A stretch of DNA of 64,000 bases from Acipenser ruthenus (GCF_902713425.1 NC_081217.1:12413585-12477584), one strand, 5' to 3'; positions 1 through 10,401 are shown, counted from the stretch's first letter. Program-made: numbers and translations. The notes: generated by a model from the letters alone, not told the origin.

Positions 1-200
1 AGGCGGCACAATTACGACATGGAAAAAAATCCAGTAGATTTGTCCAGTACACCTAGATCTCTCGAACATGTCAATGAGTCAGCCCTTAATAAACACTGTC
101 CGTGTTCATTTCTGTGTATATGACATTGTCTATAACCAATATCTGTTATGTAAGCGTATTGGTATAAAACCAATCGCAATTAATGCGATCCGTGTTTTCA
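1..200 (-). mobile_element. Penelope-like element fragment (cut by window edge)
   Basis: This is the upstream part of the Penelope-like fragment that recurs in every array unit (compare 3313-3905 and 46200-46821). The window begins inside it, at the cysteine-rich stretch that precedes the GIY-YIG domain. The reading direction is minus. Only the region coding for the segment before the zinc-binding cysteines is present here. Confidence 0.6.
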
Positions 201-285
201 GTCAGTTTGATAGTTTTAATCAATCATCGAAAAAGCAGCAGTGCTTTGCAAGTGTAGTTCATCTTTCTTACGTTTTGGTAAGATA

Positions 286-500
286 CCCACTCAGAACGTG
301 TCCGCTTCCTCCAGCCCCCTAAGGAACACTGGAGCGGTCATCAATAACAGCGAGCAGTTGGTCAAAAACAACACTTGCTGTCTTCTTCACGCTCAAAAAC
401 GAACACTCTCACTCTTCCTCGTGGGTAGCGAGCCCAAACACTTTCAAAACGCATTTCGCTAGCAAATCACTATAGAAATGATCCCTGAAAGTATTGTTTT
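286..500 (-). ncRNA. U3 small nucleolar RNA gene, uninterrupted copy
   Basis: U3 is the box C/D snoRNA that guides early pre-rRNA cleavages and 18S folding in the nucleolar SSU processome. The minus strand matches the vertebrate U3 layout over about 215 nt (human U3 is 217 nt). The 5' end carries the nearly invariant A'/A region TTTCAGGGATCATTTCTATA (468-489). It is followed by a 5'-domain hairpin around 455-467, CCACGAGGAAGAG near 412-424, box B GAGCGTGAAG (385-394), box C TGATGA (338-343) and box D CTGA with its TTCTGAGTGG context (about 287-296). An octamer lies 215 bp upstream. An A-rich 3'-box-like stretch lies just downstream at 262-280, weakly supported. This is the only U3 copy in the window not split by a retroelement. 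Ends are set by alignment from memory and may shift by a few bases. Confidence 0.9.
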
Positions 501-714
501 ATGGGCAAGTGGCCGACCGTCTCCCTCCAACTCTGAATGGCACCGGTAGCTGTGCCGGTGACAAATAAACAGGAGCACTTTCATATAATGCAATTGCTGT
601 AGCCCAGTGAGTTGTTACAATAACATTTCAAACTCATTCCAGACTGCAGGCGGTTAAAAGCTTAATTGGGTTCAATTTTTTGGTATGATTTAAAAAGTAC
701 GAGCCAGTTGCCTC

Positions 715-722
715 ATTTGCAT
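715..722 (-). promoter_or_regulatory. Octamer (distal sequence element) of the U3 gene
   Basis: ATTTGCAT on the plus strand is the Oct-1 octamer ATGCAAAT read in the U3 direction. It lies 215 bp upstream of the U3 5' end at 500, the usual distance for the distal element of vertebrate snRNA and U3 promoters. The same octamer lies exactly 215 bp upstream of the interrupted U3 at 30048. I could not identify a convincing proximal sequence element near -55. Confidence 0.6.
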
Positions 723-867
723 TGCCTGCCTTCCTTCTTTGCACTGTGACGTCTATCAAATGTGTGCTTAAAATCTGATGAATACGATTCCCATTTGAAC
801 CGTAAATATTTTAATTATACGCATACAGTGTTCTGTTGGGCTCCGAGGGTGTTATCTAATAAAACAA

Positions 868-929
868 CGTAATCGGTGAGCGCGTTCGGCTTAACCAAAA
901 CATTGCTGTTTCAAGCCCACGCAGGGACG
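868..929 (+). pseudogene. tRNA-Asn pseudogene
   Basis: The sequence keeps the tRNA-Asn(GTT) D-arm region (AATCGGTGAGCGCGTTCGG), much of the anticodon arm, and the 3' half ending CAAGCCCACGCAGGGACG. The anticodon loop has lost about two bases, so GTT cannot be read. The T-loop has TTTCAAG in place of TTCGAG, and the 5' acceptor strand does not pair with the 3' end. A related relic with a different anticodon lies on the minus strand at 29607. The gene is judged non-functional. Confidence 0.7.
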
Positions 930-1689
930 AGGCATTCCTTTTGTCAATCGCCTTTCTGTCAAGCCAGTAAACCTGTATATAATAAGAAACATTCAACAGC
1001 TCGGAAACACCATAATAGAATCCAATGCCTTTACAAATGTGTTTTGAAACTGTTAATTTTTCACCCAAATGCGGTTCTCAAAAATTGTTTTGCCTACATT
1101 TTTCTATTGCTATTATTATTTTTTCCAGAGTAAGACGAAAAAGCAAACATCCATGAAATTTTTAAACACTGCTACAGCGCTTGAACTGTCTCAACAAACG
1201 TTCAGCTCTAAAACGTGTACATTGAAAGTCTATTAACATCTTTAACACAATCATGTGTGTTCCAATAGCGGCTATTCCACATGGTGATCAATAAAGTGAA
1301 TGCTGGCTTTGTTCACATATTAGCAAGACGTTTTCAGGATTCACGCATATTCTGAACAAGCACACTAGAATATGGTAATGAAAGGACAGGAAAATAACAG
1401 GTTTATTGGCTCTGGTCTTGTATCGTCACCCTGACTACTGTCAGGTAAGGAAGTGGCATTAATCAAAACGGAATTATGTAAGGTTACCAATGCGCAAATA
1501 CGAAGCATATTAAAACTTCTTCACAATCTTAAATCTTCCCACATGCATTTCAAACACTTACTGATAAGTACGGCCCTTTCCCAATGTAACTGCTTTTTTG
1601 ACCACCAAAGATGGCTTGGATATTTATGAAACCACGATACTATTGTTCCCACTTTCTTTAGAACTACCAAATGTGCGCTTCCCATGTCA

Positions 1690-1763
1690 GCCCTAGTGGC
1701 CTAATGGCTAAGGCCACTGGCCTCCTAAGCCAGGTATAGTGGGTTCGAGTCCCATCTGGGGTG
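1690..1763 (+). tRNA. tRNA-Arg (anticodon CCT)
   Basis: The gene is nearly identical to vertebrate tRNA-Arg(CCT). The acceptor stem is GCCCTAG/CTGGGGT with discriminator G. The D-arm is GCCTAATGGCTAAGGC, the anticodon stem-loop is CTGGC-CTCCTAA-GCCAG, and the T-arm is GTGGG-TTCGAGT-CCCAT. One extra C sits between the D-arm and the anticodon stem, giving 74 rather than 73 nt. A T4 run follows at 1767-1770 and can end Pol III transcription. It looks expressible, although the extra base might impair folding. Confidence 0.82.
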
Positions 1764-2200
1764 GGGTTTTGTTATAAAATCGAAAATAATTGTGTTATGT
1801 TTTATTGGCATGTGATATTTTGTAGATCTTGTTATCTGTTAAGTCCGCTCACGCTAGCCACAACGTGCTTGAGTGCTGTGGCAGCAGCCATGAAGCAAGT
1901 CAGTTTTTCAGTTGAAATAAAGATCTACTTTGTTTTTTGTGTATGGGTGGTTTGAAAAGATCACTTAAATTGTTACGTATTTTGAAATAAAGATGTATTC
2001 ATTATTATGAACGTTGACAGAAAGGATATTGTATTTACATTTCCCACGTGTGCTTGCCTTGTATAAATCGATGGAGTTTCAACAAAGGCATTTGACTTCG
2101 GTTCATGTTAGCCTATACTGCCATCTGCAGCATTACCGCGGGTGTCGTTTACTTCTTTTGACAATAATATGGATCATTTCACAGTCCAATGTAAGAACAT

Positions 2201-2282
2201 GTAGTCGTGGCCGAGTGGTTAAGGCGATGGACTAGAAATCCATTGGGGTTTCCCCGCGCAGGTTCGAATCCTGCCCACTACG
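2201..2282 (+). tRNA. tRNA-Ser (anticodon AGA)
   Basis: This 82-nt tRNA has the long variable arm typical of serine tRNAs. The anticodon loop is CTAGAAA (anticodon AGA), the variable arm has GGGG/CCCC pairing, and the T-loop GGTTCGAATCC is intact. One acceptor base pair (6-67) is mismatched compared with the usual vertebrate sequence. A T5 run follows at about 2292. It is the first of three tRNA genes clustered within 700 bp. Confidence 0.88.
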
Positions 2283-2447
2283 TAAGCTTTCTTTTTAATT
2301 GTATGTGTTCATTCCTAATACATGTTTAAAGATGAGGAATCTGAAATATTACTGGTTCTACTTCATATCGCACCGGTTCATTTTGTTAAAGAATGTTCAT
2401 TTTGGCACCATTCCAAATGCTGTGGTTTCTTTAAAGAAGAAAAGTCA

Positions 2448-2521
2448 TGGCCCGTACGGGGATCGAACCCGCGACCTTGGCGTTATTAGCACCACGCTCT
2501 AACCAACTGAGCTAACCGGCC
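2448..2521 (-). tRNA. tRNA-Ile (anticodon AAT)
   Basis: On the minus strand this 74-nt gene reads as a standard vertebrate tRNA-Ile(AAT). It begins GGCCGGTTAGCTCAGTTGG, has anticodon loop CTAATAA, T-arm GCGGG-TTCGATC-CCCGT and ends ACGGGCCA. A and B boxes are both intact. A T4 run lies directly downstream on the minus strand (about 2441-2444). It is opposite in direction to the neighbouring tRNA-Ser. Confidence 0.92.
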
Positions 2522-2809
2522 ACACACATGGAGCACGTTAATAAAACCCGAGAAAAACAAGGCCTGCGGACATTATGATTACCAAGATGTTATGTTAAAC
2601 TCAACAATAACACATTCAAAGTATTGGAAAGGCATAATTAGAGGTCTCATCTTTATGAGGCAGTTTAGCAGTGTGAAGAAAGTGGCGAGGTGCGGGCTTG
2701 CGGTGACTTTCTCTCATTTAAAAAGCTGTGTTTTGAATACTAAAAAGAAAAACATGTAAAACTACCAAGATTTCGGTGGACGTTTTAGAAATAAATTAAC
2801 AAGAACAGT

Positions 2810-2891
2810 TGTCAGAAGTGGGGTTCGAACCCACGCCTCCATGGAGACTGCGACCTGACCACAGCGCCTTAGACCGCTCGGCCATCCTGAC
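2810..2891 (-). tRNA. tRNA-Leu (anticodon CAG)
   Basis: The minus strand reads as an 82-nt tRNA-Leu. Acceptor stem GTCAGGA pairs with TTCTGAC, the D-arm is GGCCGAGCGGTCTAAGGC, the anticodon loop is GTCAGGT (anticodon CAG), there is a long variable arm, and the T-arm is GTGGG-TTCGAAC-CCCAC. The anticodon stem has a tolerated T-G pair. A clear T4 terminator is not visible immediately downstream. Its sister at 10999 has anticodon TAG. Confidence 0.87.
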
Positions 2892-3312
2892 TTACACCGA
2901 CAACTTTGCACAACGCTGCAGCACACTGCTGAACCTCCCATGTCTGACGCTGCAGTAAATCACCTGGCGTGTGCGTGTACTTGTTCTTTTTCTGTTTATA
3001 TTAAGGAGGGCGACAGGTTTTGTCGCATTCTGTATGGAATCACAAGGACACTCCTCTTACTGAAAGAAAATATACTGCAAACAGAGCGATCGCTTCACGG
3101 TTTGAATCAAAATCAGAACAGTCTGTTAGCAAATGAACTTCATCAAAAAACCACAAAGGCATTACATAAATGTTACAGATATATTTCGTAGACAGAACAG
3201 TTGTAACATATTTGAGTACATTTCTAAACAATCCGCCAGTAACAGACATTATCTCAAAGCGCTATCATTTCTTTTCAGCTCTTATGAAAGACAAGTATGC
3301 TTGCGCATTATA

Positions 3313-3905
3313 TCACAGAAAACATGACAATCCTAGCTCTTCATTTAATCCCTCGGGTTCTACCGTATGGAGATAGAAGATCTATTTGGATTCACATTGT
3401 AATAGTTTTTGATCGAGATTATCACCTCCTCGAGCTTGAAATATTTTTTGTATGCCACGGTCTTTAAGATCTGAAACGGAATGTTTGACATCTACAAAAT
3501 GTCTAGCTAGTGGTGAATGGATATCTTTTCTCCTAATTGAACTTTTATGCTCGCTCATTAATGCGCAATCGTAAGTGTCTAGTAGTTTTACCAACATATT
3601 GCAAATGGCAAGGACAACAAATCAAATAAATGACATGCGTTGAAGCACAGGTCATCACTTGTAAGACACTGTACTCTTTTTTCATTGTATGGCTTGTAAA
3701 ACGCAAACGCATTATCACAGGCGCCACAATTACGACATGGAAATCCAGTAGATTTGTCCAGTACACCTAGATCTCTCGAACATGTAAATGAGTCAGCCCT
3801 TAATAAACACTGTCCGTGTTCATTTCTGTGTATATGACATTGTCTATAACCAATATCTGTTATGTAAGCGTATTGGTATGAAACCAATCGCAATTAATGC
3901 GATCC
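3313..3905 (-). mobile_element. Penelope-like element, 3' fragment with GIY-YIG endonuclease
   Basis: The minus strand codes, across several frames, for the C-terminal part of a Penelope-like retroelement. In order there is a cysteine motif (PCRNCGACDNA), then VIYLI...YVGKTTR..RLRINE, the GIY-YIG core, then SPLARHFVD.KHSVSDL and a tail ending in a CFL-stop. Several stops and shifts break it. The same 5' breakpoint and stop recur at 11512-12095, 16646-17047 and 46200-46821. The insertion therefore predates array duplication. It fills the spacer between tRNA-Leu and U3. Confidence 0.75.
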
Positions 3906-3998
3906 ATGTTTTCAGTCAGTTTGATAGTTTTAGTCAATCATCGAAAAAGCAGCAGTACTTTGCAACTGTAGTTCGTCTTTTGTACCTTTTGGTAAGAT

Positions 3999-4171
3999 AC
4001 CAACTCAGAACTTGTCCACTTCCTCCAGCCCCCTAAGGAACACTGGAGTGGTCATCAATAACAGCGAGCAGTTAGCCAAAAACAACACTCGCTGTCTCCT
4101 TCACGCTCAAAAACGAACTCTCACTCTTCCTCGTGGATAGTGAATCCAAACACTTTAGAAATGCATTTCGC
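3999..4171 (-). pseudogene. U3 snoRNA gene, 3' part, split by SINE and LINE
   Basis: The minus strand has the U3 3' domain with CCACGAGGAAGAG, box B, box C and box D (TTCTGAG), ending near 3999. It stops at the 5'-domain hairpin, where a SINE is inserted (4172-4673). U3 sequence resumes for 18 bp in and beyond the SINE duplication (4674-4691), and then the LINE 3' end begins. The 5' end of the same gene lies 5.5 kb away at 10199-10222. It cannot make mature U3. Confidence 0.85.
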
Positions 4172-4673
4172 GGGGCTCCCGGGTGGCGCATCCAGTAAAA
4201 GCACTCCCTAGAGTGCAGGATGCGCTCTATAGCCTGGACGTCGCCGGTTCGAGTCCAGGCTATTCCAGAGCCGACCGTGGACGGTAGCTCCCAGGAGGCG
4301 GCGCTCAATTGGCCGAGCGTCGCCCGGGAGGGTTAGGTCGGCCAGGGTGTCCTCGGCTCACCACACCGCAGCGACCCCTGTAGTCTGGCCGGGCTCCTGC
4401 AGGCTTCCCTGTAAGCTGCCCAGAGCTGTGTTGTCCTCCGACGCTGTAGCTCTGAGGCGGCTGCACGGTGAGTTCGTAGTGTGTAAAGAAGCGGGCTGCT
4501 GACAGCACACTCTTCGGAGGACAGCGTGTGTTCATCTTCGCCCCTCCCAAGTCAGCGCAGGGGTGGTAGCAGTGAGCTGAGCCTAAAAAATAATTGGGTC
4601 AGCCCTTGTTGGAGAAAATAATAAAAAAAAAACTAATTGGCAACGACTAAATTATTAAAAAAGAGAAAAAAAA
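4172..4673 (+). mobile_element. tRNA-derived SINE inserted in a U3 gene
   Basis: The element starts with a tRNA-like head. An A-box-like segment lies near 4183-4203 and the B box GGTTCGAGTCC lies at 4246-4256. A GC-rich body of about 350 bp follows, then an A-rich tail. It is flanked by a perfect 14-bp duplication GAAATGCATTTCGC (4158-4171 and 4674-4687). I recall similar sequences from Acipenser DNA, which is the main basis for the organism guess. The duplication overlaps the palindrome next to which the LINEs join. Confidence 0.85.
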
Positions 4674-4871
4674 GAAATGCATTTCGCTAGCTTTATATAA
4701 AAGTTTATTAGAAAAATCCATTACATAATCACATCACCAAAACATACATTGTACAAAAATAAATCTGTCATTGAATTAATTTTCCATTTTTTCATTGCAT
4801 TGTTTCTTCCCAAGTTCTTAATATCCATCCATATATAATCTTTCACTCTACCAAAAACAATTTTACAAAAA

Positions 4872-7800
4872 TCAATTTCTGTTGCTTGATTTTTTTGTTT
4901 TATTATACAGATTCATGTTTCTCAACAACCACAAAGCTTCTTTGGCACTGTTGATGATCAGCCATGCCTTCTTCCACTTATCTGTTTTTAAACCTCCTCT
5001 TGGCCCATACATAATCACATTCCATGTCAATTCATTTGTTTTTTCAGAAGCACTTTTACCCTCCCCAACATCCTTTAGTAAACTTACAGTTACAAAAGAC
5101 ATGTTCCACCGATTCAGTTTCATTACAATCAGATCTGACACATGTATCTGTCATTGCCATTTGTCTTTTGTACATAAGCTGCCGACAAGGTAAGCGTGCA
5201 TGTACAGATAGCCAAGCTATATCCTTCTGAGTATTAGATAAGCCAGGATATCCTACATTTCTCCACACAACTGTTGACACGTCTGCACACTGAAAATTAA
5301 CTTTGATTAATTTATCATTTGCCAGTTTCTTTTTCTGCAAATCTTTAAGTTTCCACTTTGCTTTTGGCCAGTCCATCAGATCATATTCTAAAATAAACCT
5401 TGAAGCCTTCTTGTATACAAAAGGCATCGTCCAACTATAGGCCACTGTCAAATTTATATAAATTAATCCCATCCTTCTTAAAAATTGTCCAAAAAAAACC
5501 TGGCAAAGAAACTACATTTCTTATTCATCTGAAGAATTGTGTTAATTAGAAAACAGACAAAATTTGCATACAAATAAAAAATGACATTAGGAAAACCTTT
5601 CCCTCCATTTTTCTTTTCCAACATTACAGTTTCCCTTTTCACCTTTTCCATTCTCCCTCCCCAAAAGAAAATAAACAGCTCCCTATTAATCGATTTGCAA
5701 GATGCTCTGTCCGGAGGAAAAACCTTTGCTACATATAAGAGCATTGACATAACACCACTTTAATTATTAAAATTTTACCTTCCATTGACAACTTTCTGGA
5801 ATTCCAGAAAGTGATTTTCTTTCTCACTTTACCCATCACCTCCACCCAATTCCTTACCCCACTCACATTTTTATCAAAAAGCATGCCTAAAACTTTAATG
5901 TAATCATTCTTCAATTTTAACATTTTCTTAATTTCATCTCTCTCCACCCACTCCCCCATACAAAAAAAGCCTCACTTTTCTCCATATTGATTTTTGAACC
6001 AGAAGCTTTCCCATACAAAACCATAATTTTCAAAGCTTCCTGAATAGAGTAGAAGTCTTTACACATCAACATCACATCATCCATGTATGCTAAGGCTTTA
6101 ACCTCCTGATGATCAGAGCCAGGAATTACCACCCCCTCAATCTGTGTATTCTTTCTAATTCGTAAAAGTGCAGGTTCTAAACAATAAATATATAACAGGG
6201 GTGACAAAGGGCACCCTTGTCTCACCCCTGACTTCACCTCAAAACCAGCAGACATAAATCCATTAACAATAACTTTACTACTGATGCCTCTGTACAGCAT
6301 CTTCACCCATCTAATAAATCTTTGATCCAAACCCATGTACTCCTAAACTTTAAACATAAAACTATGATCAACCCGATCATAGGCCTTTTCTTGGTCAAGA
6401 TTAATTAAACATAAAGGCAAATCTCTCTCCTTTGCATAGATACATGCATCTCTAATCAATACTAAATTCTCAGCAATAGCTCTTCCTGGAACACCACATA
6501 CTTGGTCAGGATCAATTAATTTTGCCGTTATATTTTGAAACCTAAACATTATTATCTTGGACAACATCTTATAGTCACAATTGAGGAGACTAATAGGCCT
6601 CCAGTTTTTCAGCTCTTCTTTTCCCCCTTTATTTTTAAATAGGAGAGTTATCAGCCCTTCCCTCATAGAATCGCTCATTAGTCCACTGCTCAAACATTCA
6701 CTGAAAACTTCTAATAAATCTTCTTTAATCAATTCCCAAAAGGTGCAATAAAATTCTATGGGCAACCCATCTGATCCAGGAGTCTTACCTGTTTTAAAAG
6801 AAAAACATGCTTCTTTAATCTCATCCAAATTTATATCCCTCAACAAATCATTATTCTCTTCTAATGTTACCTTGGTTTCCAGACTTTTAAGAAACACATC
6901 GTGTATTACAGGATCTGTTTCTCTCTTTTCATAAAGAGATTCATAAAACCCCTCTGCAATTTTTTTCTTTTCCTTTCAGAACTCCCCCATTCTCAGTTTT
7001 CAAGCCCTGTAGACAACTCTTCTTCCTAAACATTACTTTAAAGAAAAAAACTACTACAAGTCTCGTTTCCTTCCATGTACTTGACTCTAGCCCTAAACAT
7101 AACCTTTTTTCCATTTTTAAAAACATCTTGTACAGTTTCTCCTTAATATCTCTTATTTCCTCCTGGAAATCAAACCCCTGACTCTGCAACCCAAACAAGT
7201 TTTGTAATCTTTTTTGTAACTTAACATATTTATTTTTCCTTTCCTCTGCCCTCCTCCTTCCTAGTGATATAAAATAGCCTTTTGTCCTACTCTTGATCAT
7301 TTCCCACCATTCACACACCGAATCAAAACACACTTTCAACTCTTTCCACGCTGTATACCTTTTTAAAAGCCTTAACCAAATCCTGATTCTGTAACAATGC
7401 ACAATTAAATTTCCAAGAACCTCTTCCATATTCAAAATTGTTAACCAGTTCAACAGATACCACCAAACTCTTGTGGTCTGAAAAAAAAAACAGTTTCCAA
7501 TTCAAAATTTTTCACATTTAAAAACTGTGATACGAAACAAAAATCTATTCTAGGAAAGGAGGACTGTGCATTATTGAACCATGTAAAACCAGGGTCTAAT
7601 GGGCAAAAGCATTTTGCTGCATTCTTCAAGTGAGCATCTTTCACTAATATTTTTAACAATTTTCCTGATTCATCTAAATTCCGTTTCCTTTTATCGGCAG
7701 GTAACAATCCACAATTAAAATCTCCCGCCACTATTGAAGTTTTGTTGCTCACTAAAAGCAATCTTAAGTGTTCAAAAATATGTTCCCTCTCTGCACACGT

Positions 7801-8148
7801 TTGAGCCCCATAAATATAAACTAAACAAATTTCTGTTTCATGATACTTTATATCAACTGCTAACAAACGCCCTGGAATTATATCAGAAACAGATTTAACT
7901 TCAATATGAGAGTTTTTAAACAGAATCCCCAACCCTGCAGCCTTTTCTACATTTGATCCTGCCCACACAGATATCCCAACATTCCATTCCTTTTTTAAAA
8001 TTGCATAATCATTTGACAAGGAAATACTGCACTCTTGTAAAAATATAATATCGGCACCAACAGATTTAAGGTAACCAAAAACTCTCTTTCTCTTATCAGC
8101 CCCTTTAATACCTCTAACATTTACAGAACATAAATTCAATATCATCAT
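4872..8148 (-). pseudogene. LINE ORF2 (endonuclease-reverse transcriptase), copy 1
   Basis: ORF2 makes the DNA nick and copies the element RNA at the target. It probably starts at the double ATG near 8148 (MMILNLCSVNVRG). The endonuclease part shows FLQECS, a GDFNCG metal-site motif and RIDFCFVS. The reverse transcriptase shows KTPGSDGLP, INLDQEKAYDRVDH, GVRQGCPLSPLLY and the catalytic LAYMDDV. The C-terminal Cys/His motif is near 5100. The frame is broken into at least six pieces. Length would be about 1,090 residues. Motif order fits the L1/Tx1 group; the clade assignment is inference. Confidence 0.8.
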
Positions 8149-8159
8149 TGTATAAACAA

Positions 8160-8982
8160 AAATGACAGAAAAAAATACAAACTTAATCATTTGTTTGTCC
8201 CTTTTTTCCCCTTTCTTTTTCTCTCCCACGATATGCCACTGATAGTCTCCTCTTGTGTTCTCAATATTGTCCTTGTCTTTGATTGTATTGTTATCAGCTC
8301 CTTTATCTTTGTCTTTGTTTGTGGCAGCCATCTTGTCTTTGTCTTTGTTAGTGGCAGCCATCTTGTCTTTGTTTTTGCCCGTGGCAGCCACCTTTCCATT
8401 GTTATCTGACTCACCCTCTGCTACAACTGCTGGTTTAAAAAATACAGACAGAGCAGAGAAAGTCTGCACATCTCCCTCCTCCAGATATGTAGAGCCCTGG
8501 AAATCAGTTCTTTCAATTTCCAGCCCCTGAGTTGGAGTGTCTGGACTACTAATCACAGCCAGGCACTTTTCTTGCTTCCCAATATGTGCAAGTAAATGCT
8601 CTCTTTCCTGCTCGTGCACAACATCAGGGGCAATATTAACTCACCGACTTTCTTTTTTGTTTTAGCCACAGCCTGTTCTTCAGGCTTCCATTTACCGGTC
8701 TACTGTATAATCTCCATTTAATTATCAGGATGTAACTTAAAAAAGAGGATGATGAGTAGGTAGATTCAAGAAAATGCACAAAGTCCTTTTCTTCACTCAG
8801 TTGTTAGGTTTATTGAAATATGCAGGGAGTCTGGTCCCAGGTACAGGACAAACAGAATACTCTTACAATTGTTGCATGACATTAAATACCCTTCTGCATA
8901 GGTGTCTCTCTCCTCCTCTTTCTCTGACACTTAACCAATAGAAAAGGTACAACTCATTATCCTATTACCATATATTTCATTC

Positions 8983-9069
<87 letters not shown>

Positions 9070-10131
9070 TCTAGTGTGAAGATCTCTGAACTCAGTGCAG
9101 TCTTCAGACCCTGGTGCCACAAAGGTCCATACATCTGGTTTTTGTCATCTTCCTTGTTCCTATCTCTCCGATTTGCCTAAGACCCTTTGATCCCAGTGGC
9201 ACTATCTCTTTGGATCTCTCTGAAGTCTTAGAGCCTGGCTCCTTCGGTCCCCTTGAAAACTAGCTTTATGACCCCGTCATAAACCAGCTGTATTTTCTAA
9301 GCAAAAACCTGTTTAACTAGTTTTATACCCCAGTGGACTCCCGAAGGGCAAACTTCTTTCATGTCAGGGCTGGAGATCAAAGGACTTGTTTGTACAGCCG
9401 TGTGCTGCTGGCCAGCCATTTGCTTTGACACAAAATAATCTTAACTTCTCTACCATATTGCAGCCTTCATCTATCACAGCAGTGCTTGCATTTTTGGAAC
9501 TAACAGTTTTTTCTATCCAATGTTAAATCACTTTTCAGAAAAATAACATGAATACAGCCGTCATTCCTCATGCGTAGCAAACTGCTATTCAATACTTGTT
9601 CCATGTTTTCCAACAATCAGCATTATCCTACTCTGCAGAGACATCAGGCTCATTTTCCGAAAACTCTGAGCTATACAGGTCCTCTTTAAGACTCCCGTTT
9701 TCATCCCGCTGTTCCTCTGTTCTCTCTTTGCTGGCTTCTTCCTCCCTTTCAACATCCTGCTGTTGTGTTACACTCTGTCCTTTAACTATATTGGTGTACA
9801 AATCTGGGCAAATTTTGAAAACATGGCCCTCTTCCCCACACAGATTGCATTGTTTCTCCTCATGGCAGAGAGCAGTTACATGCGGCACTCCACAGTTCTT
9901 GCATTTAGTTACAGAATAACTCACAGCCAGGTGTCACAGTTGTCCACAGTTACGACACAGCTTCGGCATCCCATTGTATACAACAAACCCACGAGCTGCC
10001 CCCAAAGTCACATTACTGGGAAGGTGACGCACCCCGCCAATTTTGCCGCAAAATGTAAAACGAATTACATTGTGCCTCCGCACATCTGGTTGCATCGGCA
10101 TCCACACAGCTCCTGAAGAAAGCCCCTCCAA
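8160..10131 (-). pseudogene. LINE ORF1 (zinc-knuckle RNA-binding protein), copy 1
   Basis: The segment 9628-10131 codes for MPKLCRNCGQL, CKNCGVPHVTALC and CNLCGEEGHVFKIC, three retroviral-type CCHC knuckles, followed by an acidic region. It matches ORF1 of copy 2 at 30547-30945. The C-terminal tail reappears at 8160-8619 with a short repeat of NKDKDKMAAT. There it runs into ORF2 in the same frame without a stop. The intervening 8640-9600 is foreign or unrecognised. Confidence 0.7.
8984..9068 (+). repeat. (TG)n microsatellite
   Basis: This is an almost pure TG run of about 85 bp in the unmatched stretch between the two halves of LINE ORF1. The surrounding 8640-9600 has no coding signal I recognise. 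Confidence 0.95.
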
Positions 10132-10198
10132 GTCCCGGCAGAAGACTTCCTTCGAAGCAGGAATGCTTTACACACTCTCTAGATATTTTATCAATTCT

Positions 10199-10222
10199 AA
10201 TGATCCCTGAAAGTACTGTTTT
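10199..10222 (-). pseudogene. U3 snoRNA gene, 5' stub beyond LINE copy 1
   Basis: The minus strand reads AAACAGTACTTTCAGGGATC then ATT, the first 24 nt of U3 including part of box A'. It then meets the LINE 5' end. It pairs with the U3 3' part at 3999-4171. About 40 bp upstream the unit jumps (540-equivalent to 2070-equivalent). The U3 promoter, tRNA-Asn and tRNA-Arg are therefore missing from this unit. Confidence 0.8.
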
Positions 10223-10401
10223 ATGTGCAAGTGGCCGACTGTCTCCCTCCAACTCTGAGTGGCACCGGTTTCAACAAAGGCATTTGACTTCGGTTCATGT
10301 GTTAGCCTATACTGCCATCTACAGCATTACCGAGGGTGTGGTTTACTTTTGACAATAATATGGATAATTTCACAGAAAAATGTAAGAACATGTAAGAACA
10401 T

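Larger units (their letters stand above)
1..4691 (+). repeat. U3/tRNA array: end of one unit and unit 1, plus orientation
   Basis: This stretch holds the tail of one array unit (Penelope-like fragment and U3 gene, 1-500) followed by a full unit. The order is U3 upstream region, tRNA-Asn relic, tRNA-Arg, tRNA-Ser, tRNA-Ile, tRNA-Leu, Penelope-like fragment and the 3' part of the next U3. Spacers as well as genes recur nearly base for base at 10199-12369 and, inverted, at 16646-19754, 29500-30105, 45948-47165 and 57891-58257. The spacers at 930-1689 and 2892-3312 are shared between units, and I recognise no further gene in them. A 502-bp SINE (4172-4673) is inserted near the end. The unit structure is directly visible; calling it an amplified array is inference. 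Confidence 0.85.
4692..10198 (-). mobile_element. U3-targeted LINE, copy 1 (Tx1/L1-like, APE type)
   Basis: This is a non-LTR retrotransposon on the minus strand. A zinc-knuckle ORF1 (9628-10131 onward) is followed by an ORF2 with AP endonuclease, reverse transcriptase and a C-terminal Cys/His motif (4872-8148). A 3' UTR follows to 4692. Its 3' end is joined to U3 sequence GCTAGCGAAATGC; its 5' side abuts the U3 5' end (GATCATT) at 10199. About 14 bp of U3 are missing between the two sides and no duplication is visible. It appears 5'-truncated within ORF1. The stretch 8640-9600, with a long TG repeat, has no match in copy 2 and is probably a later insertion. Confidence 0.85.

Noticed and set aside
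68-462. Plus-strand open frames starting MSQPLINTVRVHFCVYD, repeated at 3788 and 11980
   Set aside because: They are antisense to the Penelope-like fragment and the U3 gene, which explain the conservation of the DNA. The frames themselves show no protein-like constraint.
930-1689. Additional small RNA gene in the shared spacer
   Set aside because: The spacer is conserved among units, but no snoRNA boxes, tRNA arms or snRNA motifs could be recognised. Conservation is explained by recent duplication.
8931-9134. Histidine-threonine repeat frame
   Set aside because: It is the translation of the TG microsatellite.
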